DNA from: Tanytarsus gracilentus
Taxonomy: Eukaryota > Arthropoda > Insecta > Diptera > Chironomidae
Direction of reading: 5' to 3'
DNA length: 64,000 nt
Assembly (NCBI GenBank): GCA_038502055.1
Contig: JAXRKN010000039.1
Span: 3,038,001-3,102,000 of the forward strand
The notes beneath the pieces were generated by a model. That model was given only the letters and a program-made list of their open reading frames with translations. It did no database searches and was not told the DNA's origin. A program made the position numbers and the translations under genes. Shown here piece after piece: positions 38,601-52,444 of the stretch (position 1 is its first letter; each line of letters opens with the position of its first letter).

Positions 38601-41600
38601 TAATTGACACACTTGTCTCGAGACCACTCATCTCGATGAGATGTCGTAATAAATTGAATTAAAGTGCTTATGCATGTAAATACACCACGATCGGAAAATT
38701 ACAGACATCTCACAAGTGCGAGTGGAATGGAGAGAAAAATTTGTCATAATTATAAAAAGTTGATTTGAGAGAATATCAAGCGATGATTAATTAATTCTCT
38801 TTTAGTTCATTGTCGAACGGGTTTGTAATTAAAATCGATTATCCAGCAATTCATTAATAATTAAAGGATTTTAGTTAACATAAAATTATCGAATTAAGAA
38901 AATGTTAAATAAATTATCATGTGGAAGAAACAAATTTTTTTAATTGAAAAATTAATTAATTTTTAGAAGGAAATTAACGCTTTTAATTAGAGTTTTTATT
39001 TTTCATACTAATTTAAACAAGATAAATTTTTTGTCTCGCAGATGAAAGTGAAAATTCTCAATGTAAAAGATATTAAATAACTAGAATTTTGATCCCCAAC
39101 TGTCATCAACAGTGTGTCATACAATCACGACCCAGAAATTCAACTCCCAAACTATTTTAAAGTTGATTTTCTAATAAACACACAAAGCGGAGCGAGAAAA
39201 TGTGTAAAGGTGATTAAATTTTTCTCACTCACTCACGTTCATTGCCCATTAAACCGCATGCGAGTGACGTATGGTGAGAAGATGAGAAGAACTGACCTTA
39301 TTTACTTCAGAAAACATTAAAAAAATCTCAATTCTGTTCTTGAAATAATAAAAATCATTTCACTTAATATTATTGCGATATTTAAAGCGGGTAAGTGGAG
39401 AAGTTTAATGTTTACTAACGAATGCATATATTCTTATTTTTTAACGGAGGCAAATGTAGATTGATGATGATTATCCGGCAACTTGAGCCAATTAAAAAGC
39501 GATGCTTTTGTGTCTAATTTCAATTTTGCACCTCTCTGTTTATTTATTGCTCTTCAGATTCATCGCTTAAATGCCTCTTAAACTCACGATTATTGATCGT
39601 AAGTCACTCAATTGTTTCAAGAGAGGCAAATAATTTAATAATTAACTTAATTTTGTTAGATTGCAATAATGCCAAGGATAAGATTAAACAATTTAAAAAT
39701 GTTTAATGACAGGAAAAAATTTTAAATTAACTTTAATGAGTTGGGTTAGGTAAAAGTATTCGAAAATTCCCATCCCTTGCCAAAATTTTCTAAACATCAA
39801 AATCAGACAAAATTTTTCTGTCTGCTTTTTCCTCAACTAGTCGCTTTCATGAAAAAATTTTCCGAAGAGAGGAAATACTCGATGGATTGGGAAACGACTT
39901 CCGATTTGTTTACCAACCGTTAACCGCTTTATAGCAACAGATTATAGAAATAATAAACATGAGAGAAAATAACCTTTTTTCTTCTCTCGCTCATTTTCTC
40001 ATGTTTGTGTTCCTAGTAAATGATCAATCGATACTGTTATGACGAGAATGAGTTTATAAATAAATTTCTCTATGCATTGTTGGGGTTGATGTGAGGGTTG
40101 AAAATTTTTATGACGCTTTTTTTGCCGGAAGCGAAGTTCATTACTTATTTCACGCTTCGTCTTTTCATGGAAACTTGATCTATGCGATAATAAAAAATAT
40201 GAACTGCGCATGATGCACAAAATAAGCTTTTTAATACACACAATTAACCTTCTCTTGACCCGCGAGGTGAAAAAATTCTAGAAACTCTTTTATGCTCTTC
40301 TCGACGCAAATAACAATAAACTTCGAGGAAGTGAGAAATTTGAGACTTAATTTAGTTTAACGATGTGCGCTAAATTCACGATTGTGCGCGGCTTAACAAT
40401 TTTCGGGAATGCTTCCTTTTTAAATTTTGGAACGAAACCTACTCAAAAAATGTCACTTTCAATTTCAAAATGTCAAAAATTAATTTTGCTAAAAATGCAA
40501 AAAAAAAATAAATTTAGGATATGAATTTTTTTTTGATAAAACGCTTCTTGATTAATTTTATTTTTTTTTTCTTAAATCAAGTCAAAAAGTTCATGAATTG
40601 TTCAAAGAGAAAATATGTCAAAATATTTCATAAAAAGTAGCTTGGCTTAAATTTATAGTGTACAAGTGTTTATGTGAAGCTTCTCATTCACATACAACGT
40701 GACACTTTAACTGAGAATATTTCAAAACAAACTTTGCTTAGAAGAACAAAATATTTGTAAATATATTATAAAAAACCATGAACAAATTCTTGGAATTTTC
40801 AATTTATCAAAACATCAACATCGATTATTTTTTTTTCTTCCCTAAATATTTTTTGTGCGATTCTTCGAGATGAAATTTTCTTGGTCACGCACAGAGAAAT
40901 GAAATTTTCTTATTTTGCCTCAGCTCGTCGTCTCGCACTCGCAAACTGAGGCTTGATGAAATTTCCTCCATCAGTGTTGTGTTTTATGATGCTCATTATT
41001 AAATAGTCGCTAAATACACAAACACATCGACACATGTTCCAAGTCCTTTGATGAAAACGATAAAATGAAAATTCAAGGACGGAACATGCGAGCGAGGTCA
41101 GTGATAAAATTACATGAACGCAAAGAAAAAAAATGAGAGAAAAAGTTTCGTCGTGTTTGTCTCGCCTCTAAACCTAATTTACCTCGTTAAAAACGCTTAG
41201 CGACACACCAACACTAGTTTACTAATTTGCACGGAGAAAAACAAAAGAAAAAAATTCGCAGCTCCTGTTGAGTGAGGAACCAAAAGACAGAAATTAAGAA
41301 AGTTAAATAAACAGAAAAGATCCCGTGAAAATTTCTCGCAGCGCTTAATGATCGCGATGAATTAAAAGACGAATGAATCAAAATATACACAGAGCAGTAG
41401 ATTGCTTTTTGATTGGATTTAATATTATGATTAAAGAATGGACAAATAATTAATTAAAATTACAGACGATTTGGGATTTAAGAATTTTTTTAAATTTACT
41501 CCTTTAACTTCAAATCTTCTTAATTTGTGATCATAAATTTGTACTATAAGTGTGTCTCTTGTCCCACAAATTCTGACTTTAAAATATATGACTAATCTCT

Positions 41601-44600
41601 CATTGTTTTCACCACATGACGATATGCCAAAAATAATTTTTTCACTCTCCCTTCTCGTCATTAACGCAAATTGTCACGATTTTTAAAATTACGATTATTT
41701 TAATGATTGTTTGACAAAAGATTTAATTTCATACTTGGCAGTTGGATCATCAGAAGGATGAATGTCCTCGATTCCCGATGATGAGGTGCTCGACCATCGA
41801 CGAAATAATTGATACATTTCTATCACATTCACACGAACGCTTTCATTAAGATTTGCGTTTTTTTTTTCGAGAAATTTATTTTCGTATCCAATTTTTGATT
41901 TAATTATTTGAAAATTTCAACTTGATTAAACAAAAAAAAATCTTCTCTATTTTTTCACACACGGCACAAACACATAAAAGAGGATATGAACTGATAAATT
42001 CACCAGACGGTTTTTAATTGTTATTCTCTACGCGGATTTTTGATCTTTCGCACGCCGTAATGATTTGAAAGCTATTGCGACAAATCTTTTTCTTAAACTA
42101 ATTTTTTTCTTAAATACGATTTGGCGATCGCTTTAATTGCCACTCACTCGCTTGCTAAATAAATAAATGAGGGGAGCTTTGATATTTTGAGAGGAGAAGT
42201 TCAATTTTCTGAGATGAGAGGGAGGACATGAGATTGACCGATAAAATAAGAAAAGTACAGTGAAGCATGGGTCGATTAGAGTTCAGAATTTTCAGAAAAA
42301 AAAATTAAAAAATTATATAATTTTTTTAGAAAAAAAAATAAAATTCTCAGAAATTATTTTAAAAGTTTAACTTAATTGGATTTTACTGTACTTTCACTTT
42401 CTTTAAGCTCATTTGAAATCTCTTCTCATCTCCCCCGATTTAATCACCAATCGATAATTTTTTCGCTTGTATATTTTTTGCTCTCTTTCAAACAAACGAC
42501 GAGTGTGTATCGAAATTACGGAGAACTCAAAAAGTATTCCGATGAAATATTATTGATACTTACAGGCATTTGTAAAATACAATCATAAGGTAGTTTAGAA
42601 GCAGTGTCAGGAGTATTAGAATCATTACTACTAATTTACACATGGCACTTTGAATAAATCTCTTCAATACTTGACGATCATCTCAAATGGGTTAAAATTT
42701 TATTATAAATCACTCGATTAGTCGCGAATTGTTTAGGAGGATACGAGAGAAAAGATAAAAATGCTCATTTGGATTCAATATTTTACTTTAAATTTAAATT
42801 GTCTATATGCGCTCTTATCACACACGCGTTTATGAGCATTCATTGCGCCTTTTCATGCACCAGTGAATTATTAACTACTGAACTATAATTTAATATTCAA
42901 CACGAGTTTGTTACATTTTTTTTGAAATATGCTTATCAAGTAAACTACTGCTCAATGTGCTCTCAAACACTACTCGACACTGAGAGAATTTTTGCCAGAC
43001 ACACAAAAACGTGTGATTGACTAGTCGCAAAGACAGTTTTTGTAGACTGGCAAAAATATACACAGAGAGACTCGAGAGTCTTCGGCCAGCCAGTTTGCTG
43101 GTGCTTTCACAAGAGATGATTTTAATAATGTCTATTTTATTGTATATGTACGTAAGAAAACATTTTATAAAAATAAAATGTATGTGAAGAAAATCTATAA
43201 ATAAAAGAGAAAAAAAGTGTGAGAATCTCTTTGAACCCCTCGCGGACGTCGGGTTGAGAAGGAAAATCATCTTTTTTTTCATATACTTTAAACGCTTTAT
43301 TCCCATTCGCACAAGATTTGTGTGTGAATTTTCATTTATTCGCTGAGAGTATTTAATTTTTTACTCTCTCGATCGAGTGGTCAGAGAAGGTTTTTAATTT
43401 TTGAGAAAAAAGTGCTCATATAGAAGTCATCCTTCACAAACGTATGCAGAGCATTGTCTACAGCCTAATTACTTTTAATGGGATTTTTTTCCGGGCGCAT
43501 ATTTATTTTTGTTTGAACGTTTTTTCTTTGAAAGAGAAGATAAGGATCGCATTGATGCAACTTTCTAAGAAAGAATTTAATCTTTTTTAGATGTTTAAAA
43601 TGTTACCGTAAAAATTGAGTAATTATCCAAAGCATTGGAATTAATTGAATTTAAATTTATAAAAACACGACTTTAAGCATAAAAGATTAAACTAGAAATG
43701 AAAAATATAATAACAAATTATTTTCAACTAGTCACGTCATTAGTCAAATTTTATCCTAAAAATTTTTCAAATCAAAATTATGAAGAATCCCCTAAAAATT
43801 TAAATGATAATTTTTTAAACCACAAAAAGTGAATAAAATTATCAATTTTAGAACCAAATGTCACGCAATCTTAAATGAAAGACGGAAGAGACTTATTTAA
43901 ATGTCGTTGACTCATTTGATTTAATTTTTATCGAAAGAAAAATAAATTTGCATTTCCTGTTTATTATTAATAAAATTAATACATAATAATAACTATGTCA
44001 GAAGTGCTTGCAAATTATGGATCACACTGTACTTTTTCTTCCCAAAAAATTGTGAGATTTTTCGCAAAAAAGAGTGGGATTTTTATTGTGAACAAATTTA
44101 GAAGCTAAAGAAAAAATTAAATGAGATCGTGCTCCAATTATTGCAGAATGTTTACGACTAGGATCAAAACGTTAATTGAAAAATGAACAAAATTTTTGCG
44201 TCAGAAAAAAGAGACAATAAAATTTGCAACTTTGCAAAATATTTTTCACGTCTATCGTTGAGGTCATCAAAGAAGTTTATTTAAGTCCTCAAATTTCCTA
44301 AAATTTTTAAATTTATTCATTTCAATTTTTTCAAGTTTAAAAAAAGGGTACGAGAATATTTTCCATCATACAACATGGCATAAAGCGCTTAAAATCATTC
44401 TCAAATTTCTTTAAACAGAGTCTCATCTTCTAGGTGGTTGAGCCAGACGTACACGCCGGCGGCACTGTCATGTAGACCGACAGAAGGCAAAAAGTAAAAA
44501 AAGAAAAGCAGCTGGATGCCATTGACATTGAATTTTCTTCTCGTGTTCCTGTGTAAGAGTTTAGTTACAAATGGAAAAATTTTCGTCTGATTTAAAAATA

Positions 44601-47600
44601 TTAATTTTTCTAATTATTTTCTATAACTCAGGGGAAGACATTAAAAATTTATTTCGTCTCGATCAACAGGAAATTAGCTCAAGCTCGCCTAAAACAACAA
44701 ATATTGTCACTTGAGTGATGTCTGTTTTAAAGTTTTCCTTTAAGTACAATAAATAGAGATCTCATTCGCAACTGAAGGCTGGACATGAAAATGTGTTATG
44801 ATATCTTCTTTCAGCTCATCTCCCACTGTACTGTTTTATCAGAGAGTTCAGGCAAAATAAACACATTATAAATTTACTCCACTTTCATGATCATCATTCT
44901 CTAGATATTTGTTTGTTGATCTTTTTGCTGCTTATAATCTAATTTATTTATGAACATCCTTTGTGTGCTCACGAGGTTGGTTTAGAGTGATGATATACAA
45001 TAGCGCCTTTTTGTCTTAAATCAGCTCATTATCGTATCACAAAGCAATTAAAAAAGTTTTCTTAGCAACTCTTTTTTGAAGGTTAGAACTGTAATTGGTT
45101 CATTAAGGGAAAATGAAATTGATCCTCACTATTTTAATTTATTTTCTAAATTGACATTTGAGCACCCCGAAAAAAAAATTCTAAATTTTGCTCAACTAAA
45201 TAAAATAAAATTTATGTGCTGTCTACAAACTATAAATTATTTACAAAAGAGACTCTTTGACCACATTTTGAGTTAATTTTCAATAGTGTCACCATGGCGC
45301 TATAAAAAAATTGTGTTTTCATCTCGAAAAATATAATTTGTGTCGCGACATTAAAATTAGAGCTTCATGTACGATTTGCTTTAGTTTTCAATAAAAGCCT
45401 TTTATTATTTTTTTGAGCGAATTTAAAATAAAGTCGAGAAAGAATTTTTTTTGCAACTTTTGCTCATGAAATTATACACACAACACACGAAGGAATGTCA
45501 TCGTGACAGTAAATTTGATATTTAATATGAAGAAAATAAATGCTGAATACTAAGATATTAAGGGTACACATTGTTTTAATAAACAATAAAATTGAACAAA
45601 CTTTTGTGCTTCGTGATCGAGATTACACTTCAACGGAAATGAATGAGAATATTTTTAATCTTTATCTCAACAATTTAATATAATTCTTGAAACCTTTCAA
45701 AGTACTTCCAGAGTCAGTAAATTTTCTCAATAATATTCTTTTGCCCCTTACTAGGTTAATAAAACATCAACAGCATCACTGACTGAGTAGCACAGTGTGA
45801 TTGAGTTCATAAAAAAGGTAAGGAAAAAATTTCAAATAAGAAATAATTAAGAGCACGTATGAAATTGAATATACAAACGTTTACACGATAGAAAACAACA
45901 TGATATTAATGTTCTTTCCCCGCCTCACTCCTATAGGATGTTAAAAATAATGTTTTTAAATTCAGTAAACAAAAATAAAAGTCACACCGCAAATCAGACA
46001 AACAAATTCGAGACGCATTGGAGACTTCAACGGCGACTGAACTGAGGTAAAGCGATTTTTTGCTCTTTTAATTGTTGAAATTTAATACGCGACAATTAAT
46101 CTTGAGTAATGAAAAACTGATGGCATGTCCACGAGGATCAAACATTCAAACAAAAGATTTTTCTTACACTACAAATTTTTATGGCTTTCGTGTCAAGTTT
46201 ACGTATTGATGACATTAATGTGCCATTTATAACTAAGCAGAATTTGTGGCGAAAATGAGTTTCTTAATGTAACGAAATTTATTTTTGGTGATTCAATTGA
46301 AAAATCTACGCTTTTTATTTTACTAGTTTTGATTTTTCATATCATGATTTTGTTTTATTTAAAACGATGACAGCATAATTAAAATACTGAAGGATGGGAA
46401 ACTCCCGAATAAAAGCTTATTCGAAATATTTAAAAAAAAATTCACACTAAAACGCTCAAAACTTTTAAGAATTAGATAAGATATAATTTTCATGACACAA
46501 GCACAAGTTATTTTTACTGGTTTGAGTATTTTTAAAGTTGATTTAGCTTATCAATGATAAGAGACATATTAGTTATAAAATTGTTTTTAAGTTGATAATT
46601 GTGTTTTGACACGTGCTCGAAATGCATTACTTCGCATTTCTATTAATTTAAATTAAATGCTTAACCTTTTGAATCCTTTTAACCTTAAAAATATCAACAG
46701 ATGTTTTTTAATTTTATTTTTGTAAATTTAAAACTTATGAAAATTCACTGAGATAATTTAAATTGAAGAAAATTTTCCCATTTAACAAAATGACATTTCG
46801 GACATGCTCAAAAGAAAAAGAAAAGTGAAAAAGTAGCAAGAAGAAAAATCGATGTGAAAGTATCAACAAGATCACAAATGTTTAATTTTATAAATGTGCG
46901 ATGAAAAACAAGAAAATCGGAAGCTTAAAAAAGAAAAATTAATTTTTCTCTCTCAACTTAAATACTTAATGTTAATGATGCGAGACTATAAAGTTGATGA
47001 GAAGAAAATTTGTTAAAAAGATTTATCAAAAAAAAATCTGTTCATATTTCTCTTTATAAATTAGCACTTGAGCGAAATCAGTCAAGAGGCTCTCAGCGAA
47101 AAAAAACTTAATTGAATCACTCGAGATTTTTAGAGCGTAAAAAAATTTATCGCTAATTAAGTTGTGATCAGGCTGTGATTGATTGATTGATTGATCTTGA
47201 TGACAACCTCAAGTAAATTTTGTGCAATTCTGAAATATTTTTCATGTTTTTCGTGTGATTATTTTCACACGACCTTTTATATTAAAAAGAGCTATATTGA
47301 CTCAGTTTGATTGGAAGTAGCGCGCACATGTTTTGCGGTCATAAAACATGTTTCCGTTCAGACTATAAATAAATACATTACTCACCTTGTTAGTGGTCCT
47401 GGAGATTCCGATACGGCTTTTAACGACATGCGTAAATGTCGATTAAATGTTCCAATCATTGACTCACGCCTTTCCCTCGGAATTCGTCTGCCATTCTCGC
47501 CTTTTGATCCATTTAGCTGTTGCTCCTCGGGATTAACTTCCTTTGGCTTTTCTTCTATCCTTACAATGGTCGGTCTGAGTGTTTTTGGCTTGTCTGTCAG

Positions 47601-47666
47601 TAATTGTGTCCAAGAGAGATCTGTCGTTGGCGAAGCTTCCGACTCGGGTGTTGTGAGATATGCCAT
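35677..47666 (-). CDS. Irk: Inward-rectifier potassium channel (Kir/Irk), second paralogue
   Basis: K+ channel of the plasma membrane, tandem neighbour of the first. Exons on the minus strand: 47666-47386, 38345-38231, 38167-37921, 37746-37711, 37626-37599, 37526-37502, 37390-37369, 37190-37027, 36917-36650, 36588-36542, 36315-36210, 35978-35677. All twelve close in phase, giving 546 aa. The order of signals is a unique N-terminus (MAYLTTPESEASP), RRVRKRVIFKHGDVNVVQ, slide helix FTTLVDFQWRW, M1 FSMNFILSWLFFGIVW, filter TIGYG, Cys pair (QVC, EEC), M2 SIMGVFIQAFMVGVVFAK, FRVGDMRKSHIIEAHVRAQ, ERFEIVTMLEG and EILWGHRF. A Ser/Gln/Asn-rich tail of about 120 aa ends EPIDSIC. Intron 1 is about 9 kb and holds an alternative first exon. 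The start ATG sits in a good context (AAAAATGG). The M2 rectification site is Gln. Confidence 0.93.
37369..37746 (-). other. Irk: Microexon cluster encoding the filter and M2 helix
   Basis: Four successive exons are 36 nt (GYGHRYVTEECP), 28 nt (AIFVLCMQ), 25 nt (IMGVFIQA) and 22 nt (FMVGVVF), each with AG acceptors and GT donors (GTAATG, GTAATG, GTAAGT, GTGAGT). Introns are 84, 72 and 111 nt. The 28-, 25- and 22-nt exons are each 3n+1, so skipping one or two breaks the frame, but skipping all three (75 nt) would remove M2 in frame. The filter GYG itself spans an exon boundary. Confidence 0.85.
38346..47385 (-). other. Large first intron of the second Irk gene
   Basis: About 9 kb of AT-rich intron. 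It contains an alternative first coding exon (41735-41817), several initiator-like TCAGT words on the minus strand (42978-42983, 45777-45786, 46035-46045) and a short GC-rich patch at about 44450-44510. No other gene is supported on either strand. Confidence 0.6.
41735..41817 (-). CDS. Irk: Alternative first coding exon of the second Irk gene
   Basis: On the minus strand ATG TAT CAA begins 27 codons (MYQLFRRWSSTSSSG, then IEDIHPSDDPTA) plus AA, followed by donor GTATGA. It ends in phase 2, the same as the distal first exon (47386-47666), so it would join the exon at 38345 as K-YRQTRFSS and keep the frame. Ser-rich and acidic residues in a region where random frames are Phe/Lys/Ile-rich argue that it is real. 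A TCTCAGTGTCG initiator-like word lies about 1.2 kb upstream. It would replace the 94-residue N-terminus by 28 residues. Confidence 0.68.
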
Positions 47667-50600
47667 TTTTATTTTTGTGGTGAACTATATCAACATTTTC
47701 ATTATCATCAAGGAAATTTTTCTATCAATCACGTGTTTATCACGAAGTAAAAATTGAAATTTCCTCAAGTCACGAAAAGCCGTAAAATAAAAATTTTCAA
47801 ATGCTTGCGAATATAATTTAGTCGTTAAAGATTTTTTGAAAATTAAGACCAAAAATACGATTTTTAACGCAGAATTAAATTTATTTATTGATCAATTTTT
47901 AGCCAAAAATATTTTTCTTCTTTTTTTGCCTTTCACTTTTCACCTCGAATCGGCTAGACGATTTTTTTTAATCGATGAATTTTTCCTATTTTCAATCGCA
48001 TACAATTTAATAGAACCTAAATAATCATCATCATATATATGATGTTGATTCCAAATGATATTCATCAAACTTTTCTCATTAATGTTTATTAATACCGGCT
48101 GTGAATGTGTTCGCCAGGCAATGAAAATAAATGTATAAAAAATTAAACACTAGAAGGATAGATGTAAAAGTGCGATATTATTATTACAATTACAAAAAAA
48201 AGGATGGTCATTTAATGGCTTTTCTTGGGAAAAAAGTTTTAGTCTTTGAAGGCGTTTGCAATTTTCTGAGAAAGGTTTTAATTAAAAATAAATATGAAAA
48301 ATTCAGATTAAATCAAAAAGAGATTTTCACTGAATTAATTATTTTAATTTGAAAATGTGTGTTATAAAATTTAGTACCCATGCCTCGGTGTGAAAGTTCA
48401 CAACGCGCAATTATTGATTATTCAAATATGGAAATATAAATTTCAAAACTATTAATAGAAAATAAATTTTATTCATTGTCGCTGTGGCTTTAACACACAA
48501 AAAGTTAAACAATCTTAATTTAAGGAGCAGCTAAATCGTCCCAAAATTATCCTTACGTGGGTGTGCTTATTTACATTATTGTATAATAAACTTTTCAAAT
48601 GTCTATCAAATTTACTCAGCTGGAATTTCTCAGCACACAAACAGACACGCCACAATGTTTTGCAACACTCATCACAACAATTAGACTTCGTGAATGAACT
48701 TTGACTATTCTAATTTCTGGCTCTCCTTCAGATGAGCTTGTTTCTTATCGTCGACAGCATTTTTAGCTTTTCACCATGCGCACACACACACATATCGACC
48801 TCGGGGGTGCTGTAAACAAAACAGAACACATCCCAGCAGTTCGTATGACACTAATGTTTTGTTAGATGTCTAATATAACGCAATTATAATTATCGAAAAT
48901 AAACTCATTACATTATTGTTTGATTCTTCAAATCGTGGTATATTTTTAGGCTGTCATTTCTCCAAATTGATATCGCATGTCAACAACATATAAGTTTATA
49001 CTATTTTTCCTGTGTGGGAAGAACTATCTAGATTTTTTACTTTTGGAAAACTCACTGTATATTTTTTTAAATTCACTTTTTCGTAAATTTTAAAATTTAT
49101 TTATTCTTCGAATAATTTCAAACGTATCGCTTTTATTCTGCCTCATTTTTATCTCATTGAACACTTAACTTAAAATTTCAAATGATCATGGCAACTTTGG
49201 AAAGTCCACAAATCCTGTTTGAACAAAATCATAAAGCAAAGAAATCTGGAAATAACCAGTCAGTTGTCCTACAGAGCATGTAAGCGCAGTAAATTTATTC
49301 GATTAAATTATCAATAAATTTGTCATTTCTTTGTACATTCATTTACATCATAATTTTGAGGCTTGATAAGAATCGAATGATTTTCAAAATAGTTTTAGTT
49401 TTATTTATTTTAGTAAAATAATTTTAAGAATCTCTAATGTATTTTATAATCCATAATTGCTTGATAATAACTTGTATATATTTAAAACACACTCATTTAA
49501 AGCATTCCGGAGGGAAACTTGAGATAGTCTCTATAAAATTTAACATGAATACTTCTTCCATGAGTTTTCCATGACTCATCAATATTTTCATTTTTCGAAA
49601 ATTCCTCACATTTTACTGAGACTCAAAGACATGTGTGGCATGCAAAAAAAGTTTATGACTCTATCACACATAACATTTATCTCATTTTACAAAATGATTA
49701 CTAGCGAGGAGTTTCTCGCTTCAGTTCTGTTGACATATGAGCAATTTTCTTATCTTTTTTTTGTCAAACGAGAGCGTGCAGGCATTTCTCACTCTCTCGT
49801 AAGTGACATTCTTTCCGACTTGATTTATTTAAATTTTGCGTATTTTATCCTCGATTTCAATTCCATTCGGTCAATCCGCTCTTGAGAATTAAAATTTCAA
49901 TTTTTATTTCCTTTTTCGCGAGTTTTTTTTACCTCACGTCAAAAAAGTTCACAAAACGTATTCGATTGCTCTTTTTTCCTTTGTCAGAATATTTTTTTTT
50001 GCAAACTTTTCAAATGCACATTTTTATGCTTTTAAATGCAATTTTTCACACTTTTTTCATCATCACTAAAATTAAGTAAATTCGTTTTTTATTTGCATTT
50101 CACATTTTTGTTGAATCACATTAAAAATTATCACTCGATAAAGTTTTTTTTTATTCACAAAAACTATTTCGGCAAAAAAAATATTCTCCCTCATAGATTG
50201 CTTCCTGATAGCTTAATTTTATACTCAACTCAGCTTCGCGGATGGAAATGAACTGACTGATCGACTGCTCGAAATCATGTGCGCGGCGCGAGTTAGAAAA
50301 AAAAAGAGTAAAACGTTAAGAGTGTGGCTGGCTTAACATGTGTTTGCTGTTTGATGATGAGAATGAAAAAAAAATATATATACTCGATGCACGACTGCAT
50401 GTCTATGGGAAATGGAGTAATAGAGTGAGAGAGAGGTGTAAGTGCTTCTCATGTACGTAAAGGATAATTTTTTCGCTCATCGCCGACGCATCGGAAATAA
50501 ATTGAACGTGGGAGATTAATTGTGTCGAAAAATTTCAAGGGATCGTAACCCTACCCAGAAAATTATCTCCTTTTCATTAAAATAACTTTTACAAATAAAT

Positions 50601-52143
50601 TTTTGATTTAAAGTTTAAATTTTTTTAAAAAAAACTTCGACATCCTTGAGTGAAACTAAATTCTTGATTGTCACACTTCGCGAGTTCGCGTTGGTTCAAA
50701 TGACGCTTTCTATTTTTAATTTTACAACTCCCTTAAAATAGACGAAAAATTCTGATGAGTCAATAAATTCACATTTTTAAATTAACCGCATGCCGCAAAT
50801 AGAAATATTTTGAGAATTAAACTCTATTACGTGAGATTTTGTGACATCATAAATTAAATGTAAAGTAACTGCTACTTTCGAAAAGGTCATGAATACTAAT
50901 CAATTCGCGTTAATTTCGTACAAAACGTGAGGTTGAATGATTATGTTGTACAAGCTGGTAATGTACGCATAAATCAAGTTCAGTCATCGTCGCCATCAAT
51001 TAAATTAATTATCATTATTTCACGGTAGTAAAAAAAGGCATTTCAACTGGAGAGCTTTTAACTTGTTCACCTTTCTCACAAATTTGTGACGCGAAAATTG
51101 TTTACAGATAATTATTAGCAGATCCGAAAATGTCATTCGATAATTTTTTTAAAATGATTAAAATTTTTTGAATATTAAAAAATTAAAATTAAATTTTTCA
51201 ACTAAGCTTTCAAAAAAAAATTCTAAGTATTTACCTGCGATATGATGCCATTCCCAAGCAATTTTGTTAATCATCTCAAATTAGGAATGACATTCTCTCT
51301 ATGCGGAAAGAATTCATTTTGCGTGAGCTTACATACTACGGAAAATGAGAAAATTACTTTTATTACATCAACGACATGACATCTCACATCTCAATTCCAT
51401 CGCAAGTGCTATAATTTTGTTAATCAACAAACTCCTCACATTTTTACGAAATATTAATTTTCATCTTTATTTATTTACACGAATTTATAATGCCTTAACT
51501 TTTTACATTAAATTTAAAATGATAAATTTAAATCATCAATTAATGAAATACGATCGTAAAATTAGTTCTTCTCGAAAAATTTATATTAAAATTAAGAAAG
51601 AAACAAACAAAATTTTTGTTAGCTTCATATTATTGAATATTAAATTACATAAACGAGAAAATATAAAGCGTGAATAATTGGAGAGAAAGACACTACAAAA
51701 TGTTATGTGTTTGGAAGATCGATAAATTTTTTAATAGAAAAATATACTCAGAAGTAACACACATCGTTTCCTTCTGTCGGTTCCATAAAAAACTATTTCT
51801 CGACACTCTTCAAAAAATTATTTTCCTCATTTCTATTCGTCCATTTAAAATGTGTGTGCTTAAGTTTATATTTCTCTTGTATTTTTATTGAAATGATGGC
51901 TTACATTGTTGTACGAGGGACGTTAAGATTGATAATTGAAAAGCAATGAAAAATTTAAATTTAAAATAGTTGATTTTATGATTTTTTTTTCTTCGAAAAC
52001 TAGCGCACAGATTGATGAAAAACTCATATTATCTTTTCGATTCCCTCGCACATCGATGCAGTTTAAAAATTCTAAAGCGCTACCTAATTATTTTCTTCTT
52101 CATTTCGCTTTCTCGTAATTGATTCTCACTAAAAATAAACCAC
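47667..52143. other. AT-rich region between the second Irk gene and CHIC
   Basis: No gene is supported on either strand. The interval probably holds the distal promoter and 5' leader of the second Irk gene: a TCAGTCAGTT word on the minus strand (50251-50260) next to a CG-rich patch (50278-50291) looks like a transcription start, and a GGGTTACG motif lies at 50537-50558. Open frames are short and compositionally random. Confidence 0.5.
50251..50291 (-). promoter_or_regulatory. Candidate distal promoter of the second Irk gene
   Basis: On the minus strand a CG-rich word (CGCGCCGCGCACATG) is followed by GCAGTCGATCAGTCAGTT. The doubled TCAGTY matches the dipteran initiator consensus. The putative leader would need a 5'-UTR intron to reach the ATG at 47666. 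Confidence 0.35.
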
Positions 52144-52149
52144 TTTATT
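52144..52149 (-). terminator. Candidate polyadenylation signal of CHIC
   Basis: AATAAA on the minus strand about 300 nt downstream of the CHIC stop codon. Confidence 0.35.
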
Positions 52150-52444
52150 CTTTTCTTTTTCTCTCAACTAAAAAAAGAAAGAAAAATAAACAAATTCAAT
52201 AATTTTATCCAAGAACGAGATGAAAATTGTTTTTCTTCTGGGCTACATGGAGAGGGGGGACGTATGCACTTAAATTTATAGTTGATTTTTTTGTGTGTTT
52301 ATAGTGTTCTTGCCAGCAATTTGTTTTCACAGAATTATTCATTAAAAGAAATGTGCTCGTCCCGAAAACTATTAAAGAATCAAAATTGATCATCATCATT
52401 GCTACCTCCTCATATCATTTAAACGAATGAAAAATGCCATTTAA

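Noticed and set aside
42911..43312. 133-codon open frame on the minus strand in the Irk intron
   Set aside because: Non-ATG or late start, no family similarity, no donor in compatible phase; it overlaps what may be a promoter and leader.
47311..47757. 148-codon plus-strand open frame
   Set aside because: Antisense shadow of the distal first exon of the second Irk gene.
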